Of a stretch of DNA of 32,851 nucleotides, positions 15,740 through 22,110 are shown piece by piece. Position numbers and translations under genes: made by a program. Numbering within the stretch: position 1 is the first letter of the stretch; each line of letters opens with the position of its first letter. Source of the DNA: Ruminococcus sp. UBA3855 (GTDB taxonomy: Bacteria; Bacillota; Clostridia; Oscillospirales; Ruminococcaceae); contig DGHF01000232.1 in NCBI GenBank assembly GCA_002392545.1, positions 1 to 32,851 of the forward strand, written 5' to 3'. The notes under the pieces were generated by a model. The model ran no database searches. It saw nothing but the letters and a program-made list of their open reading frames with translations, and was not told where the DNA came from.

Positions 15740-15827
15740 TGATATACTTGATTTTGAATGACTGACAGAATTTTGTTATAAAGAAAGTAACAGGCAAATA
15801 TCACTTTTTTGGATGGGGGAATATTTG

Positions 15828-17093
15828 ATGATTAGTGGTATCAGTAAATTAGATTTAAAACGTATCAACAGAATGCAGGTACTCCGCACGGTCTGGGAGT
15901 CAGGCCCTATTTCCAGAGTTGACCTCTCTCAGATGTTGCAAATTACCCGTGCATCCATTACACAAATTACCAATGCTATGATTGAGGAGGGCTTACTCAT
16001 GGAAATCGGCGAAGCCCCCTATCAACAGAAAAGTCAGGAAAAATTGCCGAAGGGCAGAAGAAAAATTTTGCTTGATATCAATGCAAATTATAAATTCGTT
16101 CTTGGGGCGGTTATCAGTGAACAGTGTGTGACAGTCGGACTTTGTACCATGCATATGGAAATTCTTGATAAAATGCAGTTAGCTGTCACAGACCACACCA
16201 GCCGGAAGGAAATTCAGCAGTTCATTCTGACTTCCTGTGAACGGATGATGAATAATGCTTGTCTCAAAAGAGAGGATTTGCTTGGATTAGGGGTCGGGGT
16301 CATGCCGATTATGATTGGTAAAATGCGTGTCTACTATAAAGACGGCGTACTTGATTTCACTGACCTGACAAAGGCACTTTCTATTCCGCAGATGCCTCCG
16401 GTTTTCTGCGGGAATGCCGTGTGGCTGTTGTCGCTGGCAAATGCTGACCTGCAAAGGGGCGGTGTTCAGCAGAATAATGAAGTTTATCTGCATCTGGGTG
16501 GTCATATTCACATTTCCCTGCTCAAACCTGAAAAAAATGAAACTGATTATCTCACATACAGCTACCTGACAGAAAGAATGATTGTCCGTCCCAATGGCAG
16601 ACAGCAAGACGGATACCCCGCCGGCTCTGTTCGTGCACAACTTTCCACGCAGGCAATGCAGGCACGTATTGCCGAAATCTACAGCAAGGACAGGACACCT
16701 TTTCTTTACTCCGCAACAGACGGCTATATTGAGCGTGTGACTTTGGAACAGATGTATCGTGCTGTGGCTTCGGGTGATGTGCGCTGTGAAATGGTTGTCA
16801 AGGAAATTATGCAGGACTGGAGCGTACTGCTTCATAATCTGGTATGCTGTTTTCAGGCACAATGCATTGTTCTGCATAGCTTCGGACTAACTGAAAGAGG
16901 TTTCCAGCAGTTCCGGCAGTATGTGAAAGAATACGTCGGGGATGATGTCGCTGAACGAATTCAATGCAGTGTGGTAGAGGAGAAAACTGATTTCCTTGCA
17001 GGGTGCGTTCTGGTTTTGATGAAGAATTTCTATCTGAATGGCGGTGTTCCGTCCATGAAACCAACGGTTTCGCCCTCTCACGGGAGATTTTAA
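15828..17093 (+). CDS. ROK-family-like transcriptional regulator (degenerate kinase domain)
   Basis: 421 residues. Residues about 8-65 form a winged helix-turn-helix of the NagC/XylR type: 'NRMQVLRTVWESGPISRVDLSQ', 'ITRASITQITNAMIEEGLL'. The rest resembles a ROK sugar-binding domain in layout ('LLDINANYKFVLGAVIS', 'DLLGLGVGVMP') but lacks the ATP-binding DGGT motif and the CxxGxxGC zinc site, so it probably lacks sugar kinase activity. A repressor role is inferred. ATG 15828 has GGGGGA 7 bases upstream; an ATG at 15813 lies in front of that site and is less likely. TraX follows 2 bases later. Confidence 0.8.
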   Translation: MISGISKLDLKRINRMQVLRTVWESGPISRVDLSQMLQITRASITQITNAMIEEGLLMEIGEAPYQQKSQEKLPKGRRKILLDINANYKFVLGAVISEQCVTVGLCTMHMEILDKMQLAVTDHTSRKEIQQFILTSCERMMNNACLKREDLLGLGVGVMPIMIGKMRVYYKDGVLDFTDLTKALSIPQMPPVFCGNAVWLLSLANADLQRGGVQQNNEVYLHLGGHIHISLLKPEKNETDYLTYSYLTERMIVRPNGRQQDGYPAGSVRAQLSTQAMQARIAEIYSKDRTPFLYSATDGYIERVTLEQMYRAVASGDVRCEMVVKEIMQDWSVLLHNLVCCFQAQCIVLHSFGLTERGFQQFRQYVKEYVGDDVAERIQCSVVEEKTDFLAGCVLVLMKNFYLNGGVPSMKPTVSPSHGRF

Positions 17094-17095
17094 GC

Positions 17096-17839
17096 ATGGA
17101 AATTTCAGAACGAAAAACGCAGACCATTCCTGAAAAATACAAGATTTTCAGTGGCAGTGCCTTGAAAATGATTGCCATTGTCACCATGCTGATTGACCAT
17201 ATCGGGCATATTTTATTAAGCCAATACCCTCCGGCTGTTCAGGTGTGGTTTGAGTTGGGAACAGAAAAAATCAGCTGGTATTGGATTTCTCGCACTGTCG
17301 GGAGAACGGCATTTCCCATTTATTGCTTTTTACTGACAGAGGGTTATATTCATACCCATGACCGGAAGAAATACGGCTTGAATCTGCTGGTATTTGCATT
17401 GATTTCAGAAATTCCGTGGAATCTGGAGCATGTCGGGGAAATTTCCTATTCAGAACAACAGAATGTATTTTTCACGCTGTTTCTGGGGTATCTTGGTATC
17501 TGCATCTGTGAATCAAAGCTGAAATTCCGGAACAAAGTGCTGTGCATGGTTGTGTTATTGATTGTTACCTTGAATCTTCATGCTGATTATGAAATCAGGG
17601 GCGTGACATTGATATTGATGATGTATGCACTGCGTGAAAATACGCTGTTATCGGGTTTCATCAGCTGTGGTATTTTAACCAGTACTTGGAAATCTGCGTT
17701 TGCGTTCATTCCCATTACCATGTACAACGGAAAAAGAGGCTTCATTCAGGGAAAATTTGCGAAATATTGTTTTTATGCCTTTTATCCGGTGCATATGTTT
17801 ATTTTGTACCTGCTGAGAAAACAATTTTTCGGCTATTGA
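17096..17839 (+). CDS. TraX-family membrane protein
   Basis: 247 residues with about seven transmembrane helices. Family signs: 'GSALKMIAIVTMLIDHIGHIL', 'GRTAFPIYCFLLTEGYIHTHDRKKYGLNLLVFALISEIPWNLE', 'QQNVFFTLFLGYLGI' and the final 'KYCFYAFYPVHMFILYLLRK'. TraX of plasmid F acetylates pilin; the many chromosomal homologues have unknown substrates. The frame extends back to 17003, but the ATG at 17096 follows GGGAG by 9 bases. It sits 2 bases after the regulator gene, so the two are co-transcribed, and the regulator may respond to the same surface or sugar signal. Confidence 0.88.
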   Translation: MEISERKTQTIPEKYKIFSGSALKMIAIVTMLIDHIGHILLSQYPPAVQVWFELGTEKISWYWISRTVGRTAFPIYCFLLTEGYIHTHDRKKYGLNLLVFALISEIPWNLEHVGEISYSEQQNVFFTLFLGYLGICICESKLKFRNKVLCMVVLLIVTLNLHADYEIRGVTLILMMYALRENTLLSGFISCGILTSTWKSAFAFIPITMYNGKRGFIQGKFAKYCFYAFYPVHMFILYLLRKQFFGY

Positions 17840-17845
17840 ATTTTA

Positions 17846-17910
17846 TATCATAAGCAAAGGGGCTTCATTCATCCTGTTTCTGACAGGGTGCGTGGAGCTT
17901 ACCCTTTTTT
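17846..17910 (+). promoter_or_regulatory. pyrG promoter with GGGGC start and terminator: candidate CTP attenuator
   Basis: -10 box TATCAT (17846-17851); seven bases later a GGGGC (17859-17863) fits as the start of transcription. An intrinsic terminator (AGGGT 17885-17889 with ACCCT 17901-17905, plus inner GC pairs, then T run to 17910) lies just before the pyrG ribosome site. In Bacillus subtilis pyrG, low CTP makes polymerase stutter at an initial G run, and the added G's block the terminator. The same parts are present here. The -35 region is weak. Confidence 0.6.
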
Positions 17911-17933
17911 ATATTCAAGGAGGTAATTTTCAA

Positions 17934-19565
17934 ATGGAAGAACATCATACAAAATATGTCTTTGTAACGGGCGGTGTCGTTTCCGGTCTCGGAAAGGGCA
18001 TTACAGCGGCATCTTTGGGGCGATTGCTCAAAGCGAGAGGGTATCAGGTCACTATCATGAAACTTGACCCCTATATCAATGTTGACCCCGGAACTATGAG
18101 CCCTTATCAGCATGGGGAAGTGTTTGTGACAGAAGACGGTGGAGAAACTGATTTAGACCTTGGACATTATGAGCGGTTCATTGATGAAAACTTGTCTGTC
18201 AATAATAATGCCACCACTGGAAAAATTTACTGGACTGTCCTCAATAAGGAGCGCAGAGGGGACTATTTAGGCGGTACAGTGCAGGTCATTCCTCATATTA
18301 CCAACGAAATCAAGGAGCGAATTGCAAGAGTCGGCGAAAAAAGCGGTGCTGATATTGTCATTACGGAAATCGGCGGTACTGTCGGAGATATTGAAAGCAC
18401 TCCATTTCTCGAAGCCATCCGCCAGTTTACCGCAGAAGTCGGCAGAGAAAATGCAATGTACATTCATGTCACTTTGTTGCCATTCATTGCCGGTTCGAAT
18501 GAATTGAAATCGAAACCCACTCAGCATTCTGTCAAGGAGCTGTTATCGTTCGGAATTCAGCCTAATATCATTGTGTGCCGTACCGAACAGCAGATTCCGC
18601 AGGAAGTCGCCGAAAAAATCGCCCTCTTCTGCAATGTACGCAAAGAAGACATTGTACAAAATTTAACAGCTCCGTCTTTGTATGAAGTGCCTGTCATGCT
18701 GGAAAAAGAGGGACTTGCAAAGGAAGTCTGCTATCATCTGGGTTTAATTAACAGAGGTCCTGACCTTGCGGACTGGATTTCCATGACCGAACGGCAGAAC
18801 AAGGCGGAAAAAGTCGTCAATATCGCACTCGTCGGGAAATATGTCAGCTTGCAGGATGCATATTTGTCCGTGGCGGAAGCCCTGCGACACGGTGGAATTG
18901 TCAATGATGCCAGAATTCACATTGATTGGATTGACTCCGAAAAAATCAACTCCGATACCATCGCAGAGATGCTGAAAGGCTGTCACGGAATTATTGTTCC
19001 GGGGGGATTCGGGGACAGAGGTATTGAAGGCATGATTGAGGCGATTCGCTACGGTCGGGAAAATCTGATTCCGGTCTTTGGCATTTGTCTTGGTATGCAG
19101 ATGATGACAATTGAAGTCGCCCGCCATCTCGCCGGACTGACGGAAGCCAATTCTTCTGAATTTACTCCGAACGGTTCTCAGAATGTCATTGACATCATGG
19201 ACGAACAAAAGGACATTACCGAAAAGGGCGGGACAATGCGCCTTGGGGTGTATCCTTGCTGTCTCAATGAAAATACCAAAGTTCGTGAAATTTACGGCGA
19301 AGAATTGATTTATGAACGTCACCGCCACCGCTGGGAATATAACAACGCTTACCGCAAAATCCTGACTTCTGTCGGGTTGCAGATTGCCGGAATTTCCCCT
19401 GACCAGAAATTGGTTGAAATTGTCGAATTAGAGGGGCATCCTTGGTTCATCGGGGTGCAGTTCCATCCGGAATTTAAATCCCGTCCGAACCGTCCGCAGA
19501 AATTATTTGTTGATTTCATCCGTGCTTCCCTCGAATACAGCGAACAGAATGCAACAACTGAATAA
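17934..19565 (+). CDS. pyrG: CTP synthase
   Basis: 543 residues, normal length. Makes CTP from UTP, ATP and glutamine. N-terminal synthase domain: 'KYVFVTGGVVSGLGKGITAASLG', 'KLDPYINVDPGTMSPYQHGEVF', 'EIGGTVGDIESTPFLEAIRQ' and 'VPVMLEKEGLA'. C-terminal glutamine amidotransferase: 'GIIVPGGFGDRG', the catalytic cysteine in 'PVFGICLGMQMM' and His/Glu in 'GVQFHPEFKSRP'. The frame runs back to 17892, but the ATG at 17934 has AAGGAGG upstream and homology begins there. The leader has a terminator-like hairpin (see the attenuator entry). Confidence 0.98.
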   Translation: MEEHHTKYVFVTGGVVSGLGKGITAASLGRLLKARGYQVTIMKLDPYINVDPGTMSPYQHGEVFVTEDGGETDLDLGHYERFIDENLSVNNNATTGKIYWTVLNKERRGDYLGGTVQVIPHITNEIKERIARVGEKSGADIVITEIGGTVGDIESTPFLEAIRQFTAEVGRENAMYIHVTLLPFIAGSNELKSKPTQHSVKELLSFGIQPNIIVCRTEQQIPQEVAEKIALFCNVRKEDIVQNLTAPSLYEVPVMLEKEGLAKEVCYHLGLINRGPDLADWISMTERQNKAEKVVNIALVGKYVSLQDAYLSVAEALRHGGIVNDARIHIDWIDSEKINSDTIAEMLKGCHGIIVPGGFGDRGIEGMIEAIRYGRENLIPVFGICLGMQMMTIEVARHLAGLTEANSSEFTPNGSQNVIDIMDEQKDITEKGGTMRLGVYPCCLNENTKVREIYGEELIYERHRHRWEYNNAYRKILTSVGLQIAGISPDQKLVEIVELEGHPWFIGVQFHPEFKSRPNRPQKLFVDFIRASLEYSEQNATTE

Positions 19566-19568
19566 CTG

Positions 19569-19604
19569 AAAAAACACCAATCCCCGACCTTCCGGTCGGG
19601 GACT
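19569..19604 (-). terminator. Terminator of candidate sRNA 2
   Basis: TCCCCGACC (19581-19589) pairs with GGTCGGGGA (19594-19602) around a 4-base loop. The T run (six A in the plus strand, 19569-19574) lies on the minus side, several bases after the stem. It is also close to the pyrG stop and may help end pyrG, though no plus-strand T run is present. Confidence 0.8.
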
Positions 19605-19699
19605 TGTGCATGATATAGGGATTATTGGGGATTTTTCCATAATAACGCTGGGGTAGGAACGTTATTAACATGAAAAAGTGTGCAGCCTGTAAAGACTAC
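19569..19699 (-). ncRNA. Candidate C-rich small RNA 2
   Basis: Predicted from geometry, about 131 nt on the minus strand, directly downstream of the histidine kinase gene. Parts in order: a 5' arm, hairpin AATAACG/CGTTATT (19641-19647 with 19660-19666) whose loop contains TACCCCAG, the C-rich block (ATCCCC, then ATAATCCCTATATCATG; forward 19609-19632), and a terminator. It has no coding frame with a ribosome site. The block is 17 of 17 bases identical to part of candidate sRNA 1 and shares the same parts order. An alternative is that it is only the 3' end of the kinase transcript, but it has its own promoter-like element. Confidence 0.6.
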
Positions 19700-19705
19700 A
19701 CTACT

Positions 19706-19760
19706 ATCATACAGATTTGATGTGATAGCAGTGTGATAATTTTGTGATAAAACAGTGATA
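19706..19760 (-). promoter_or_regulatory. Four 11-bp tandem repeats plus -10 box upstream of candidate sRNA 2
   Basis: On the minus strand, repeats begin at 19760 (TATCACT), 19749 (TATCACA), 19738 (TATCACA) and 19727 (TATCACA), at exactly 11-base period. The -10 box TATGAT (19711-19706) begins 16 bases after the start of the last repeat, just as at 8660-8714. The element begins at the base next to the kinase stop codon. Seen directly; binding by an OmpR-type regulator is inference. Confidence 0.75.
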
Positions 19761-21203
19761 TTATCTGTTTATTTCAAACCAAAATACAGAACCTTCCCCC
19801 AATTTCGAACGGACACCATAATTGAAACTATGCAGTTTCAAAATTGCCTTGACTATCGAAAGTCCTAAGCCAGTCCCGACAACTTCTCTTGTATGGTTTT
19901 CGCTCCGATAATATTTATCGAAAATCTTCTGAATCTTGTCTTTTTCGATTCCGCTCCCTGTGTCACGGACTTCAATTCTGACGGCGGTTTCTGTGTTGAT
20001 TTGTGAGACAAATACCTGCTTGTCGTCTCCGGTGTAGTTGATGGCATTGTTGATAAGATTGCACACAACACGCTCCATTTTTGCAGGGTCACACTTCACC
20101 TGACAATGTTCATCGGGGGTGAATGAAATGTGGTATCCCATCTGTTCAGAAACTCCCTTGTAACGTGCGATAATATCCGTCATCCAAGTGGTGGCATCAA
20201 TTTCTTTCATTTCCAGTTTCTGAGAGCCGTTTTCCAGTTTGGAAAGGTCTAAAATATCATTCACTAATGCTGTCAGGCGGTCGGTTTCATCAATGATAAC
20301 CTGTAAATGGGCATTCCGCTTTTTGGGATTGTCACCCGATAAATCACGAATCATTTCCGCATAGGCTTTCAGCATGGTGAGAGGTGTCCGCAAATCGTGC
20401 GAGACATTCGCCACTAAATCCCTTTGCATGGAATCCGCCTTTGATATTTCATGTTCGGCATAGGTCAAAGCTTCTGCGAGTTCGTCCACTTCCCGACAGC
20501 CTCCGCCCTCGAAAGTGGTTTCATAGTCTCCGTGCGCCATGCGTTTGGCAGAATCCGTGATTTTCATAAGGGGTACTGTCAAATGACTTGATAACAGCAG
20601 TGCCAGCAAACAGCCGATTACCAGCAATACTACCACGAAAATCATTATCAATCGCTTCTGGAATCGTACAGTCGAACCGACTGGTTCAAGAACGGCATTC
20701 AACAACACACAGCCGTCACCGCTCCCGACTTCGCCTATCACAACACCCACAACAACTGTATCCATCTGGATTTTTTCGTCGTATTCCGTCAGGCTGATTG
20801 TGCCTGTTTTGCTTTCGTATAATTCCTTGACATAGCGGTAAGAATGATTTCCGTACCCATGCAGAAGACAATTGTCATATAGAATATCCCTCGCCCATGC
20901 GGCTCGTTGTTTGCTGTCGAATACCGAGATACAGACCTGATATTCATAACAGACATTGTTGAGTGTCATCCGGAATTCGTCAACGGATTCTGTCTGACAT
21001 TTTTCCGCAAGCATCATGGCAACTTTTTCGGTTTCTTTGATTTTGGAATTGTAGTAGACTTTCGTCAGCATTTCCGTTTCCAGAAACCACAATACCCCTG
21101 CGATTATGACAATGAACAGAACAAACCACGCCGCTATTTTAAAGCGGAGTGTCATTCTGATTTTTTTTGGTGGTTTTGTTTCTTCTTTATGTTGCATCTG
21201 CAT
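19761..21203 (-). CDS. Sensor histidine kinase (HAMP, HisKA, HATPase)
   Basis: About 480 residues. Layout: short basic cytoplasmic tail, transmembrane helix 1 (about 22-41), extracellular sensor domain of about 140 residues, transmembrane helix 2 (about 185-205), HAMP, and a kinase core with H box 'NVSHDLRTPLTMLKAYAEMI' (His near 269), N box 'CNLINNAINYTGDD', G1 'DTGSGIEKDKIQKIFDKYYR' and G2 'GTGLGLSIVKAILKLH'. It has no PAS domain, unlike WalK and most PhoR proteins. It overlaps the regulator's 3' end by 17 bases (11 if the next ATG is used), with a weak ribosome site, so translation is probably coupled. The signal is unknown; the sensor domain is not one I recognise. A small RNA candidate follows. 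Confidence 0.93.
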   Translation of the reverse strand: MQMQHKEETKPPKKIRMTLRFKIAAWFVLFIVIIAGVLWFLETEMLTKVYYNSKIKETEKVAMMLAEKCQTESVDEFRMTLNNVCYEYQVCISVFDSKQRAAWARDILYDNCLLHGYGNHSYRYVKELYESKTGTISLTEYDEKIQMDTVVVGVVIGEVGSGDGCVLLNAVLEPVGSTVRFQKRLIMIFVVVLLVIGCLLALLLSSHLTVPLMKITDSAKRMAHGDYETTFEGGGCREVDELAEALTYAEHEISKADSMQRDLVANVSHDLRTPLTMLKAYAEMIRDLSGDNPKKRNAHLQVIIDETDRLTALVNDILDLSKLENGSQKLEMKEIDATTWMTDIIARYKGVSEQMGYHISFTPDEHCQVKCDPAKMERVVCNLINNAINYTGDDKQVFVSQINTETAVRIEVRDTGSGIEKDKIQKIFDKYYRSENHTREVVGTGLGLSIVKAILKLHSFNYGVRSKLGEGSVFWFEINR

Positions 21204-21876
21204 CAAACTTGTAACCCATTCCCCTGAGGGTCACAATGTAGGCACGGTATTGTTTTAAACTGCCACGGAGCATCTTGATATGCGTGTCAACGGTTCTGTC
21301 GTCACCATAGAAATCATAGCCCCATACTGCTTCAAGGAGCTGTTCACGGGTGAGTGCAAGCCCTTTATTTCTGACCAGATAAAAGAGCAAATCATATTCT
21401 TTCGGGGTCATGGTTGCTTTTTCACCGTCCACGTAGACTTCACGACCTGCAATATCAATTTCCAGACCGCCGAATTTCAGACGCTCATTTTTGATGGGTT
21501 CGGGCTTCTGGGTTGCCTGACTGCGGAGAAGGACTGCTTTCACTCTTGCCATTAACTCCTTAGGAGAAAAGGGCTTGACAACATAATCATCCACACCGAT
21601 TTCAAAACCAAATAATTTGTCGTATTCTTCTCCACGTGCAGAAAGCATGATAATGGGAATGTTCTTGTGTTTCTTGATTTCCTTGCTGGCGGAATATCCG
21701 TCCAGTTTCGGCATCATCACATCCATGATGATTAAATCATAGTCGTTGAGACGGCATTTTTCCACCGCTTCCATACCGTTTCCAGCTTCGTCAACTTCGT
21801 ACTCTTCAAATTCTGCATACTCCCTGACAACCGCACGGATATTGACTTCATCATCTACAATTAACAGTTTACTCAT
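21187..21876 (-). CDS. Response regulator, OmpR/PhoB family
   Basis: 229 residues. Receiver domain: 'LLIVDDEVNIRAVVREY', phosphoacceptor Asp52 in 'LIIMDVMMPKLDGY', Ser79 in 'IIMLSARG' and Lys101 in 'DYVVKPFSPKEL'. C-terminal winged helix: 'LEIDIAGREVYVDGEKATMTPKEYDLLFYL', 'TREQLLEAVWGYDFYGDDRTVDTHIKMLR', 'IVTLRGMGYKF'. Such proteins bind 11-base direct repeats as dimers or higher arrays. I chose the ATG at 21876: an earlier ATG (21888) touches the AGG site, and others fall in the promoter. It is the first gene of the two-component operon, with the kinase next. Confidence 0.96.
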   Translation of the reverse strand: MSKLLIVDDEVNIRAVVREYAEFEEYEVDEAGNGMEAVEKCRLNDYDLIIMDVMMPKLDGYSASKEIKKHKNIPIIMLSARGEEYDKLFGFEIGVDDYVVKPFSPKELMARVKAVLLRSQATQKPEPIKNERLKFGGLEIDIAGREVYVDGEKATMTPKEYDLLFYLVRNKGLALTREQLLEAVWGYDFYGDDRTVDTHIKMLRGSLKQYRAYIVTLRGMGYKFDADAT

Positions 21877-21910
21877 AGTAAAGGACATCCTTTCTGATTT
21901 ACTTTCTTTC

Positions 21911-21939
21911 ATTATAACAGATTTTTTCAAAATATACAA
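21911..21939 (-). promoter_or_regulatory. Sigma-A promoter of the two-component operon
   Basis: Minus-strand TTGTAT (21939-21934), 17-base spacer, TATAAT (21916-21911). The 11-base TATCACA repeats found at the two sRNA loci are not seen here. Confidence 0.85.
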
Positions 21940-21957
21940 GTGTTATTTTTGAAAAAA
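21922..21957. repeat. Inverted repeat across the two-component promoter
   Basis: TTTTTTCAAAATA (21922-21934) faces TATTTTTGAAAAAA (21944-21957) around a 9-base centre, with one extra base. It covers the spacer and -35 of the regulator promoter. A nearby direct copy of ACAGATTTTTT follows. It may be an operator, or only A/T-rich sequence. Confidence 0.5.
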
Positions 21958-21990
21958 CAGATTTTTTTTGTAAGACCGTGTGACAAGCTA

Positions 21991-22019
21991 TTGACAATTT
22001 ATGAAAAATCATGTATAAT
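21991..22019 (+). promoter_or_regulatory. Sigma-A promoter of pckA
   Basis: TTGACA (21991-21996), 17-base spacer, TATAAT (22014-22019): a consensus promoter. The leader (about 22026-22110) has a CCGGC-GTTTCA-GCCGG hairpin (22067-22090 region) before the ribosome site. Confidence 0.92.
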
Positions 22020-22110
22020 AAAAAAGGAAACTGTGCAGAGTTCCCATTCTGTATAATTCCATTTCTATATACCGGCGTTTCAGCCGGAAAATTTAAGGAG
22101 GTAATTACCT

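Noticed and set aside
15729..15806. Single TGTGATA and TATCACT near the ROK promoter as further regulator sites
   Set aside because: They are single copies, not spaced by 11 bases; one is part of the -10 box.
18062..18080. ACCCCTATATCAAT in pyrG as a third copy of the C-rich block
   Set aside because: It lies in conserved coding sequence (LDPYINVD) and lacks the rest of the block, promoter and terminator.
19721..19760. TGTGATA repeats as CRP-like sites
   Set aside because: CRP/FNR sites are palindromes of about 16-22 bases; here all four copies point the same way at 11-base period.
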